From the NCBI GenBank assembly GCA_900544515.1, contig UQVI01000042.1, positions 1 to 11,990 of the forward strand: a DNA stretch of 11,990 nt, in the 5' to 3' direction. The translations under genes and the position numbers were made by a program. This document shows positions 1 to 7,109 of the stretch, in pieces; positions within the stretch are counted from its first letter, which is position 1, and each line of letters opens with the position of its first letter. Under the pieces are notes generated by a model. That model ran no database searches and had not been told where the DNA came from. It worked only from the letters and a program-made list of their open reading frames with translations. The DNA is from an uncultured Oscillospiraceae bacterium. GTDB lineage: Bacteria > Bacillota > Clostridia > Oscillospirales > Acutalibacteraceae.

Positions 1-141
1 CTTGCAAATTCATTGGGCATTAAGCTTAATGACGATTGCCAGAGCTTTACCGTAAATCAGAGTGCTTCAGCGATGACAGCAAATGAGTATGCCAATTTCA
101 ATGAATCCGGCGTTGCATATCACTATGTGATGTTCAGATAA
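1..141 (+). CDS. C-terminal end of an unrecognised protein (5' end outside window)
   Basis: An open frame runs from base 1 to a TAA at 139-141 and encodes the last 46 residues of a protein that begins upstream of the window. The visible part is polar, rich in Asn, Ser and Ala, and ends in HYVMFR. It has no cysteine cluster, membrane segment or motif that I can assign to a family. It is followed after about 20 bases by a clear intrinsic terminator, which supports it as the real end of a transcription unit separate from coaX. No function is proposed. Confidence 0.6.
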   Translation, partial: LANSLGIKLNDDCQSFTVNQSASAMTANEYANFNESGVAYHYVMFR

Positions 142-162
142 AATAAAAAATAAATTTCATAA

Positions 163-197
163 ATACCCTGAACTAACGAAGTTTGGGGTATTTTTTT
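163..197 (+). terminator. Rho-independent terminator of the upstream gene
   Basis: A 12-bp stem pairs 163-174 with 180-191 (two G-U wobbles) around a 5-base loop and is followed by a run of seven T ending at 197. It ends the gene finishing at 141. The coaX promoter starts immediately after the T run. Confidence 0.88.
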
Positions 198-198
198 C

Positions 199-227
199 TT
201 TACATTGTTTATATATTGTAATATAAT
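199..227 (+). promoter_or_regulatory. Sigma-A-type promoter for coaX-DUF1015
   Basis: A -35 box TTTACA (199-204) and a consensus -10 box TATAAT (222-227) are separated by 17 bases. Transcription would start near 233-235, leaving a leader of about 65 bases before the coaX start. The position directly after a terminator supports it. Confidence 0.75.
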
Positions 228-298
228 ATTAACCATTGTATCTTTAAAAATATTAGCAAATATATATTTTAGGAACAATAGCTGAAAGGGAAGAGATA

Positions 299-1066
299 AT
301 GATTATTGCAGTTGATGTTGGCAATACAAATATTGTCATAGGTTTTTTTAACGGAGATAAGCTTGTCAACGAGTGCAGGCTGTCAACCGCTGTAGATGAT
401 TCGGCTGATGAGTATGCAATTAAGCTTAACAGCATTTTTGAAATTTTCAAAATAAAGGTTGATGATATCGAGGGCAGTGTCCTTTCCTGTGTTGTTCCTC
501 CGCTTAACAGAACTATTTCAAAAGCACTTATGCTGATTACGGGGAAAACACCGATTGTAGTGGGGCCTGGAGTGAAAACCGGACTGAATATTAAGATAAA
601 AAATCCTGCTGAGTTGGGTGCAGGTATGGTAGTAGGTGCTGTTGCAAGCACTGCAAAATATCCCTGTCCGCAGATTCTATTTGATTTGGGCACTGCTACA
701 ACAGCTTCGGTTATTGATAAAAACGGATGTTTCTTGGGCTGTGCAATTCTCTGTGGAGTGAGAACAGGTCTCAACGCTCTTGCATCCTCTACGGCCCAGC
801 TTCCTCAGATTGAAATAGCGGCTCCTGAAAATGTTATCGGTACAAATACCATTGATTCTATGCGAAGCGGAACTGTGCTCGGTACAGCTGCTATGCTTGA
901 CGGAATGATAAAAAGATTTGAGGCTGAGCTCGGAGAAAAGGCAACAGTAATTGTAACAGGCGGACTCGGCGGAGTTATTGCAAAAAATTGTGAAAATGAT
1001 GTTATCGTTGACAGGCATCTGCTTATCGACGGACTTAGAATGATATACGAAAAAAATAAAAAGTAG
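299..1066 (+). CDS. coaX: Type III pantothenate kinase (CoaX), with altered active-site motif
   Basis: This 255-residue protein has the usual CoaX length and the ASKHA fold motifs. CoaX phosphorylates pantothenate with ATP in the cytoplasm, the first step of coenzyme A synthesis. Visible motifs are the N-terminal phosphate loop DVGNTNIVIG (residues 5-14), DLGTATT near 130-136, GTNTIDSMRSG in the C-terminal half, and VTGGLGG. The start at 299 follows a purine-rich SD (AAGGGAAGAG). Oddity: the family motif G-A/S-D-R/L, whose Asp is regarded as the catalytic base, reads GAGMV here, with Gly at residue 109 and Met at 110. The usual GGAI-x-PG reads GCAILCG, with Cys148 and Cys152. The reading frame is otherwise intact and the rest is family-like, so the family call is firm but kinase activity is uncertain. 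It is the first gene of a two-gene operon. Confidence 0.93.
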   Translation: MIIAVDVGNTNIVIGFFNGDKLVNECRLSTAVDDSADEYAIKLNSIFEIFKIKVDDIEGSVLSCVVPPLNRTISKALMLITGKTPIVVGPGVKTGLNIKIKNPAELGAGMVVGAVASTAKYPCPQILFDLGTATTASVIDKNGCFLGCAILCGVRTGLNALASSTAQLPQIEIAAPENVIGTNTIDSMRSGTVLGTAAMLDGMIKRFEAELGEKATVIVTGGLGGVIAKNCENDVIVDRHLLIDGLRMIYEKNKK

Positions 1067-1076
1067 GAGAAAGAAT

Positions 1077-2315
1077 ATGGCAGTATTTCGTGGCTTTAAA
1101 GCATACAGACCGGCTTGTGACAAGCAGTCACTGATTCCGGCACTTCCTTACGATGTTATGAACAGTGAGGAAGCAAGGGAAATGGTTGAGGGGAATCCTT
1201 ATTCCTTTTTACACGTTGACAAGGCAGAGATTGATTTGCCTTTGGGAACAGATATTTATGATGATTCTGTTTACGAAAAGGCAAAGGAAAATCTTCTGAA
1301 TCTGGAAAATACAGGTGCACTGGTTCAGGATAATATGCCTTGCCTTTATATTTACAGGCAGGTGATGAACGGCAGAGCACAGATTGGTATTGTAGGGTGT
1401 GCATCCATTGATGATTATTTGAACAATATCATCAAAAAGCATGAGCATACACTGGCTAAAAAGGAAATTGACCGCATCCGTCATGTAGATACCTGTGACG
1501 CAAATACAGGCCCTATCTTTCTTACATACAGAAAAAATGATGAAATCAACAATATAGTAGGGGATTGGATGAACAGTCATAATTCTGTTTATGATTTTAC
1601 TGCAGATGATGTTGAGCAGACTGTATGGGTTGTTGATGATGCTGATGCTGTGGCATCACTTTCAGCATTGTTTGATACAGTACCTGCAATGTATATCGCT
1701 GACGGACATCACAGATGTGCATCTGCAGTTAAGGTAGGTCAGATGAGAAGGGAAAGTAATCCTAATTATACAGGCGATGAGGAATTCAATTTCTTCCTTG
1801 CAGTTGCATTCCCTGATGATCAGCTTGAGATTATGGATTATAACCGTGTTGTAAAAGACCTGAATGGTATGAGTGAAAAGGAATTCCTTGACCGACTTTC
1901 CGAAAAGTTTGTGGTTGCAAGGTGTGACGGCAGATTCAAGCCTGAGAAAAAGCACACCTTTGGTATGCTGATTAAAAATCAGTGGTACAGCCTTGAGGCA
2001 AAGAACGAGATTATAAATGAGCTTGACCCTGTGGCAAGGCTGGATGTTTCCGTTTTGCAGGACAATGTGCTTGCACCGATTCTTAATATTACCAATCCTA
2101 AGAATGATGAGAGAATTGATTTCATTGGCGGTATTCGCGGACTTGGTGAGCTTGAAAAGAGAGCGGCGAATGATATGCAGCTTGCATTTGCAATGTATCC
2201 CACAACAGTAGATGATCTTATGGCGATTGCAGACGCAGGACTGATTATGCCGCCTAAATCAACCTGGTTTGAGCCAAAGCTTCTTTCAGGACTTTTTATT
2301 CACCATTTGTCTTGA
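1077..2315 (+). CDS. DUF1015 family protein
   Basis: This 412-residue soluble protein begins 10 bases after the coaX stop, with an AGGAGA ribosome binding site that overlaps that stop, so the two genes are probably co-transcribed. It matches the DUF1015 pattern: an N-terminal F-R-G-x-K-A-Y-R-P segment followed by LPYDVMN (about residues 5-29), NPYSFLHV (40-47), the basic/acidic motif KHEHT (121-125) followed by DR and RHVD, and the hallmark DGHHR (209-213). The DGHHR box resembles the one in ParB/SerK-like phosphate-handling proteins, so a nucleotide- or phosphate-linked role is conceivable, but the biochemical function is not established to my knowledge. There is no signal peptide or membrane segment, so it should be cytoplasmic. 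No clear terminator follows; the next gene has its own promoter. Confidence 0.88.
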   Translation: MAVFRGFKAYRPACDKQSLIPALPYDVMNSEEAREMVEGNPYSFLHVDKAEIDLPLGTDIYDDSVYEKAKENLLNLENTGALVQDNMPCLYIYRQVMNGRAQIGIVGCASIDDYLNNIIKKHEHTLAKKEIDRIRHVDTCDANTGPIFLTYRKNDEINNIVGDWMNSHNSVYDFTADDVEQTVWVVDDADAVASLSALFDTVPAMYIADGHHRCASAVKVGQMRRESNPNYTGDEEFNFFLAVAFPDDQLEIMDYNRVVKDLNGMSEKEFLDRLSEKFVVARCDGRFKPEKKHTFGMLIKNQWYSLEAKNEIINELDPVARLDVSVLQDNVLAPILNITNPKNDERIDFIGGIRGLGELEKRAANDMQLAFAMYPTTVDDLMAIADAGLIMPPKSTWFEPKLLSGLFIHHLS

Positions 2316-2343
2316 TTTATAATGTGATTGAAAGACAGATGTC

Positions 2344-2372
2344 TTGAATATTCTATAAATGTGTGTTAAAAT
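2344..2372 (+). promoter_or_regulatory. Sigma-A-type promoter for the first M28 peptidase gene
   Basis: TTGAAT (2344-2349) and TAAAAT (2367-2372) are separated by exactly 17 bases. The predicted start near 2378-2380 gives a short leader to the GTG start at 2403. A small inverted repeat (AAGAC / GTCTT) lies just upstream and overlaps the -35 box, but it is too short to call an operator. Confidence 0.6.
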
Positions 2373-2402
2373 ATTTGGTGTATTTATTTAGGAGGTTTAG
2401 CA

Positions 2403-3740
2403 GTGAAAGAAGAAAACAGAAAATATGCCCAAGAGGCATACGAACTTACAAGCTATGCTGCCAAAGAAATCGGCTCAAGGCTTCCGGGTTCGGATGGTGA
2501 GAAAAAGTATGCTGATTTTATGGGGGATAAGCTTCGTGAAATTGGCATTGAACCAAAGCAGGAGGAGTTTGCAGTCTCTCCGAGATCATCAATCGGAGGT
2601 CTGTCTTACGCAGGCTGGTCAGGCGTTATTCTGAGTGCCTTAGCCTTTTTTGCAATTAATATTTCATCAGTGTGGTTTGGTATGGCGGGTCTGGCAGTTG
2701 TAACAATTATCTGGCTTGTTTTCAGCTGCTTTTTCTACAAAACGTGGTTTGATATGTTCTTTCCGCAGGAGATTTCACAAAATACATACGGTGAGCTTGT
2801 GCCGGAGGATGGCAAGTATGATTATACAATCATTCTTTCCGGTCACACGGATACCAGCTGGTGCTGGCGTCATTCAGAGCACGCATATAAGTACAAGGAT
2901 AAGCCGATTATAGGTATGCTTGCCACATACGGCAAGGTAGGCTTTGGTGCAGTTTGCTTCTTCTTTATTGCAATTGTTTCTATATTGATGGCCGCTGTAT
3001 ATACAGGTGTATACACAGGTGCACAATGGGCAAATGAATTGATTTACAGAGAGAGCTTCAATAACTTTTTGATTGCTATGCACTTTCTGCCGATTATCAC
3101 AGCTATCGGTTCACTTTTTGTTGTTATGTGGGGCGATCCGAATCCACGCAATGCGTCACGCGGAGCTATGGATAATGCAACAGGCTGTGCACTCAGCTAT
3201 GAGGTAATCAAATATTTCAAAGAAAATCCTGAAAAAATGCCGAAAAACTGCCGTATTGTTGACTGTAATATCGGTTCTGAGGAGGCAGGTCTCAGGGGAT
3301 CTATGTTCTTTGCACAGGAGCATAAAAACGATGATCTGACAAAGAATGCGTGGAATATTAACATTGACTCTGTAGCTGATGAAGGATATTTTGAAGTTGT
3401 TATTAAGGACGATTGGCAGGGTGTCCGTTTTGATACAGATATGGAAAAAATGTTTAAAGAAACATTTAATGAGCTTGGAATTGAGAGCAAAACAAATGGC
3501 TGTATTCATAATCCTGTCGGAGGCTGTGATTCAACACCTATGACAAAGGCAGGAATAAAATCAGTTACCTTTGCTGCACAGAATCCGGTTCTGACATATT
3601 ACTATCATACCTGGAGAGATATGCCTGAGCGCTTCAGCGTAGATACAGTCGGCGACGGCTTTGATGTTGTACTGGGTGTAATTGATAAAATTTCAAAATT
3701 CCAGGAAGAACACGGCTATAATGGACCGCAAAAGAAATAA
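2403..3740 (+). CDS. Polytopic membrane protein with M28-type zinc aminopeptidase domain
   Basis: This 445-residue protein starts at a GTG preceded by an AGGAGG box 6 bases upstream. The full set of M28 (aminopeptidase S/Y-like) dinuclear-zinc residues is visible: His148 in GHTD with Asp150, Asp257 in AMDNATG, the Glu293-Glu294 pair in GSEEAGLRG, Asp322 in NIDS and His402 in YYHTW. Unlike soluble M28 enzymes it has about four hydrophobic segments. Two (roughly 72-90 and 91-112) precede the first ligand, and two (roughly 178-200 and 221-243) are inserted between the first and second ligands. With no signal peptide and an even number of spans, both halves of the site should face the same side, probably the cytoplasm. 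Substrate is unknown. It is a paralogue of the next gene. Peptidase family is confident; topology is inferred. Confidence 0.9.
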   Translation: MKEENRKYAQEAYELTSYAAKEIGSRLPGSDGEKKYADFMGDKLREIGIEPKQEEFAVSPRSSIGGLSYAGWSGVILSALAFFAINISSVWFGMAGLAVVTIIWLVFSCFFYKTWFDMFFPQEISQNTYGELVPEDGKYDYTIILSGHTDTSWCWRHSEHAYKYKDKPIIGMLATYGKVGFGAVCFFFIAIVSILMAAVYTGVYTGAQWANELIYRESFNNFLIAMHFLPIITAIGSLFVVMWGDPNPRNASRGAMDNATGCALSYEVIKYFKENPEKMPKNCRIVDCNIGSEEAGLRGSMFFAQEHKNDDLTKNAWNINIDSVADEGYFEVVIKDDWQGVRFDTDMEKMFKETFNELGIESKTNGCIHNPVGGCDSTPMTKAGIKSVTFAAQNPVLTYYYHTWRDMPERFSVDTVGDGFDVVLGVIDKISKFQEEHGYNGPQKK

Positions 3741-3758
3741 GGTTTTAGATTCCGTTTT

Positions 3759-3791
3759 GCAGAGATAGCGAAAAGCTATCTCTGCTTTTTT
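3759..3791 (+). terminator. Rho-independent terminator after first M28 gene
   Basis: A perfect 11-bp stem (3759-3769 with 3775-3785) encloses the 5-base loop GAAAA and is followed by six T. It separates the two M28 genes into distinct transcripts. Confidence 0.93.
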
Positions 3792-3795
3792 ATTA

Positions 3796-3824
3796 TTGAA
3801 ATTGTATACATTATATGGTATTAT
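3796..3824 (+). promoter_or_regulatory. Extended -10 promoter for the second M28 peptidase gene
   Basis: TTGAAA (3796-3801) and TATTAT (3819-3824) are 17 bases apart, with a TGn extension (3816-3818) just before the -10 box. An inverted repeat TTGTATA / TATACAA (3802-3808 and 3822-3828) lies between the boxes and over the -10, a position suitable for an operator, although the region is AT-rich. Confidence 0.65.
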
Positions 3825-3859
3825 ACAAATATAATTAAATTGAAGACAGGAGAAAGTCT

Positions 3860-5116
3860 ATGAAAATTGCTAAGGAATATTCTGAGAATATTGATATTCA
3901 GAGGAATACCGACTATGCCGTAAGAGGTATAACAAAAATCTGTAAGAAAATAGGTCCTCGTAAGCCGGGTTCACCTGAGGAGCTTCGTGCTCAGCAATGG
4001 ATGGAAAAGGATATGAAGAACTATTGTAATAAAACGGAAATCGAGTCTTTTACCTTACATAGACAGGGCTTTATGGGCTTTATCCCATTCACAGTTGCCT
4101 GCGGTGTTGCATCTGTATTTGTGAACTGGTTTGCATCGCCTATTGCAGCACTTGTGCTTTGTGTGCTTGCGTTTATTCCTCTTTTGTTCGAATTCTTAAT
4201 GTATAAGGAGTTCGATGACTTTCTTTTCCCTAAGCAGACCTCACACAATATGATTGCTACAAGAAGTCCTAAGGGCGAGGTTAAGCAGAGAATCATTCTG
4301 GTCGGTCATTCCGACAGTCAGTTTGAGTGGACACTCAACTACCTTATGGGCGGCTTACAGGCTAAGCTGTTTGTTGAGATTCCTGCTGTTGTAGGTCTGA
4401 TTGTTCAGACTGTTTATGCAGTCATTTGCCTTATTGTTGGCAAGGGCGGTGCAGCAATGGATATTGAAAAGACAAAGTGGTTCTTCATTCTTTTCTTTGT
4501 TGTTTCCTGTGTATTCATTCCGTTTGAAATTGCATTCCTCTTCTTCCAGAGCTGGACTAAGTCGGTACCGGGTGCATCTGACAACCTTTCAGGCTGCTAC
4601 GCAGGTATGGCTGCGATCAAGGCTCTTGATGAGGCAGGCATTGAATTTGAAAACACTGAGGTTACAATGATTTGCTCAGGCTCAGAAGAGGCAGGGCTTC
4701 GCGGTGCAAAGGCTTATGCAAAAGCACACGAGCAGGAGCTTAAGGATTTACCGACAGCAGTTATTGCAATTGATACCTTCCGTGACCTTGAGGATATGGC
4801 GGTTTATGACCGTGACCTTTCAGGTACTGTTCAGCACGATTACGGTGTAAAGCATCTTGTTAAGAATGCTGCTGCAAACTGCGGTTATGATTTGTCCTTT
4901 GAGTCAATCTATATCGGTGGCAGTGACGCGGCTGCATTCACACAGCGCGGCATTAAGGCAACAGGCTTTGCTGCTATGAATCCTGATCCGCCGCGTTATT
5001 ATCATACGCGTCTTGATACTCCTGAAAATCTCAGACCTGAGGCTATTGCGGCAGGTATTGAAATTCTTTGTGAGACAATCTGTATGTATGATAAGGAAGG
5101 CTTGCCTACAAAATAA
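3860..5116 (+). CDS. Polytopic membrane protein with M28-type zinc aminopeptidase domain (paralogue)
   Basis: This 418-residue protein has an AGGAG box 8 bases before its ATG. It shares its layout with the upstream gene: an N-terminal P-G-S-containing helical region, two hydrophobic segments (about 70-90 and 93-114), the first zinc ligand His150 in VGHSD with Asp152, two more hydrophobic segments (about 169-193 and 207-229), then Asp241 in GASDNLSG, Glu276-Glu277 in GSEEAGLRG, Asp305 in AIDT and His382 in YYHTRLDTP. All expected M28 metal and catalytic residues are therefore present. The membrane spans interrupt the catalytic domain at the same place as in its neighbour, so the pair probably arose by duplication, but the sequences have diverged considerably. 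It has its own promoter and terminator. Likely a membrane-bound aminopeptidase or related amidohydrolase; the substrate cannot be read from sequence. Confidence 0.9.
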   Translation: MKIAKEYSENIDIQRNTDYAVRGITKICKKIGPRKPGSPEELRAQQWMEKDMKNYCNKTEIESFTLHRQGFMGFIPFTVACGVASVFVNWFASPIAALVLCVLAFIPLLFEFLMYKEFDDFLFPKQTSHNMIATRSPKGEVKQRIILVGHSDSQFEWTLNYLMGGLQAKLFVEIPAVVGLIVQTVYAVICLIVGKGGAAMDIEKTKWFFILFFVVSCVFIPFEIAFLFFQSWTKSVPGASDNLSGCYAGMAAIKALDEAGIEFENTEVTMICSGSEEAGLRGAKAYAKAHEQELKDLPTAVIAIDTFRDLEDMAVYDRDLSGTVQHDYGVKHLVKNAAANCGYDLSFESIYIGGSDAAAFTQRGIKATGFAAMNPDPPRYYHTRLDTPENLRPEAIAAGIEILCETICMYDKEGLPTK

Positions 5117-5141
5117 TATCAAGTATACATAATATGGATGT

Positions 5142-5172
5142 GCAGACAGGTTTGTGCCTGTCTGCTTTTTTT
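5142..5172 (+). terminator. Rho-independent terminator after second M28 gene
   Basis: A perfect 9-bp GC-rich stem (5142-5150 with 5157-5165) around a 6-base loop is followed by seven T. Confidence 0.93.
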
Positions 5173-5188
5173 ATTTTATAAAAAACTT

Positions 5189-5215
5189 TGTAACACTTTG
5201 CAGGATTTTCGCTAC
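5189..5215 (+). promoter_or_regulatory. Candidate ECF-sigma-type promoter before the propeller gene
   Basis: TGTAAC (5189-5194) is followed after 15 bases by CGCTAC (5210-5215). This resembles ECF promoters, which carry an AAC-type -35 and a CG-containing -10, although the spacing is about one base shorter than in the Bacillus sigma-X/W/M group. A weaker sigma-A alternative, TTTGCA (5197-5202) with AATAAT (5219-5224), overlaps it. Beta-propeller membrane proteins of this kind often sit next to ECF sigma genes in clostridia, but none is in view here. Confidence 0.35.
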
Positions 5216-5248
5216 TTAAATAATGACGGCGTCAGGGAGGTGTGCAGT

Positions 5249-6399
5249 ATGAGAAATAATGATTTGTATTTCATTAAGGATAAGTTCAATAATGTGCAGC
5301 CTGATGTGCCGAGTGGCCTTGATGAGGATTTGCTCAAATATCAGATTCTTTCAAAGAAAGAGCATAAGACAATAAAATTTGAACAGAAAAAGAAAATCAA
5401 TTTCAAACCGATTTTTACAGTGGCAGCCTGTTTTATATTAGCGTTCGGTGTGCTTATGGCAGTTAATCCGTTTGCGAAAAATGAAATGAAAGCAGAAAAT
5501 TTCAAGGACTACGATGAAATAAATACCGTTGTTGCAGGCCTTGAAAAATGGGGCGCAGGAGAAGGTATGGGCTCAGGCGGGTCCACTCTGTTCCAGGATC
5601 CTTTTATGGTGTGGCACAGGCTGAGGTTGAGGGCTTTGTTCCTAAAAGTGAAAACCTCAGCATAAAGGCAAAGAATATCTACCGATTTGAAAATATTAAA
5701 ACTGCGAATTATATGATAATCGGTGCTGTTGATGTGAAATCAGGCAAAAGAGCTGCTGAAACAAGGGCAATACTCGGCTGCTTTTATGAATCCTATATTA
5801 CAGACGGACAGCTTTATGTTGCCGGTGACAGTGCATACTGGTCGGACAGAACGGCTGAATCGGAATATATCAGATATACTTTCAGCACAGGTAAAGCAGT
5901 GCTTGAAGCACCTGAACGGGTGAATTTGCCTGCATTTATTGAACTTGCAGATGGTGCGTGTTATGATGTAAATGATACCTTGATTAAGCTTGATAATAAC
6001 AGGCTGATTTCAATCACCAACAGAATTGACTTTGAAAAACGTGAAGCTCTCGGCGGTCAGGAAATTGTGCTTTATGATGTAACCGATATGTCAAATCTGC
6101 TTGTGCTTGACAGACTTGTGCTTGAAGATGCACAAAGTTGTACGGATATAAGACAGGATGAAAGCGGTGTTTTTACCATATCAACCTATTTTGCAGATGA
6201 TGAGCGAAGAACGGACGGCGTTGAGTCCTTTGAAATCACAGAGAATAAGATTGTGTCAAAAGGTGAATTTGCAAATCAGAGCAACTTGATGTATTATGGA
6301 AGTGATATCATCGTCGGTGATTATGTCTATTCCTTTGATAAAAATGATGAGGCAGAGGAAAATGATAAGGTCACAATACATCCGTATAAATATAAGTAA
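5249..6399 (+). pseudogene. Membrane-anchored beta-propeller protein, frameshifted
   Basis: Two overlapping frames form one gene. Frame A starts at ATG 5249 after a GGGAGGTG SD. It encodes a lysine-rich cytoplasmic segment of about 54 residues, one membrane span (about 55-73) and an extracellular stretch to about residue 119 (DPF). The frame then shifts by -1 at the four T of 5602-5605, and frame B continues as FYGVAQAEVEGFVP for about 265 residues to the stop at 6397-6399. One extra T would give a continuous protein of about 383 residues. The frame B part has repeated beta-rich patterns such as an A-V-D-x-x-S-G-K strand, IVLYDVTDMSN, and a GDYVYSF close to the end, which resemble clostridial secreted beta-propeller-domain proteins (PF09826-like). 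Those proteins are usually much longer, so internal sequence may also be missing. The four-T run is not a classic slippery heptamer, so I favour an inactivating indel over programmed frameshifting. Confidence 0.65.
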
Positions 6400-6410
6400 G
6401 GAGAATCAAG

Positions 6411-7040
6411 ATGAAAAAGATTGTATCCATATTAATCGCATTTGCGGTCATTTTATCAGCAATATCAGTAAGCACGATAACCTCATTTGCGCAGGAATGG
6501 GAGGACAGAAGAAATATACAGGATTCTGCGGGTTATGTAAACGGAACAGTCGGCGGAAATATTTCAACTGAATATGATAGTGCAACAGAGGGGTTAAAAA
6601 TCACTTACGGCGGAGAGGGAACATTGACCGGTTGGGAATTTCCGCTTCTTGTGGAGGGACAGGATTATGATGTTCTGTCAGAGGATATAGATAATAATGT
6701 GATTATCATAAAGCTCCTTGACGGCGGACGAGGAGAAATACCCTATATCAATGCCTTAGTTGATTTTGGTAATGAAACCGTAACGGAAGAAAGTGAGCCT
6801 GAAACACAGGCAAAGCCAAATACAGATGATACAGCTGATGAAAAGTCTGCATCCGATACGAAAGAGAACACTGAAGATGAATTTACAATGGATGTAACCT
6901 TTGACTTATTGGCAGATAATGCTGCTGAAAAGGCTGAACCTAATGGTGCAAAAACCGTTATTATTGCAGTAGCCGCAGGTGCGGCAGTATGCATAGCTGT
7001 TCTTATTGCGTTAAAAATTAAAAAAACAAAATTAAAATAA
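6411..7040 (+). CDS. Exported protein with acidic stalk and C-terminal membrane anchor
   Basis: This 209-residue protein starts 11 bases after the propeller gene, with an AAGGAG SD that overlaps the previous stop, so the two are probably coupled in one operon. It has a signal peptide (KK, then a hydrophobic core at about 4-20, with a likely cleavage after SFA at 27). A mature domain of about 90 residues, rich in Gly, Tyr and Asp, follows. Next comes a low-complexity acidic/Thr/Ser/Pro stalk (about 121-178), one membrane span (about 183-202) and a basic tail ending in KKTKLK. The topology is therefore type I: outside domain, stalk, anchor, short cytoplasmic tail. The outer domain belongs to no family I recognise. 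The layout suggests a surface protein, possibly a partner of the upstream propeller; this is inference. Confidence 0.85.
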   Translation: MKKIVSILIAFAVILSAISVSTITSFAQEWEDRRNIQDSAGYVNGTVGGNISTEYDSATEGLKITYGGEGTLTGWEFPLLVEGQDYDVLSEDIDNNVIIIKLLDGGRGEIPYINALVDFGNETVTEESEPETQAKPNTDDTADEKSASDTKENTEDEFTMDVTFDLLADNAAEKAEPNGAKTVIIAVAAGAAVCIAVLIALKIKKTKLK

Positions 7041-7053
7041 ATATCAGATTTCA

Positions 7054-7074
7054 TATTAAATATTAAATATTAAA
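7054..7074 (+). repeat. Three tandem copies of a 7-base AT-only unit
   Basis: TATTAAA is repeated three times without interruption between the anchored surface protein gene and spoVAE. It is short and AT-only, most likely a slippage product; no function is evident. Confidence 0.5.
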
Positions 7075-7109
7075 TATAGTATTCTTTGATTTAATTTTAA
7101 AATTTGTAT

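Noticed and set aside
677..1123. Minus-strand open frames across the window, including 253-774, 677-1123 and 3156-3509
   Set aside because: They lie opposite well-supported plus-strand genes, lack SD sequences and family features, and read as antisense shadows.
2331..2346. Small inverted repeat after DUF1015 as terminator
   Set aside because: The stem is only about 5 bp with a 4-base loop and is not followed by a T run.
5138..5248. ATG 5138 as start of the propeller gene
   Set aside because: This start lies before the terminator hairpin at 5142-5172, has no SD, and the encoded extension has no family resemblance. ATG 5249 has GGGAGGTG upstream.
5598..5612. Programmed -1 frameshift in the propeller gene
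   Set aside because: The shift site has only TTTT preceded by C-C; it does not form an X-XXY-YYZ heptamer, and I saw no internal SD or strong hairpin just downstream. A simple indel is more likely.
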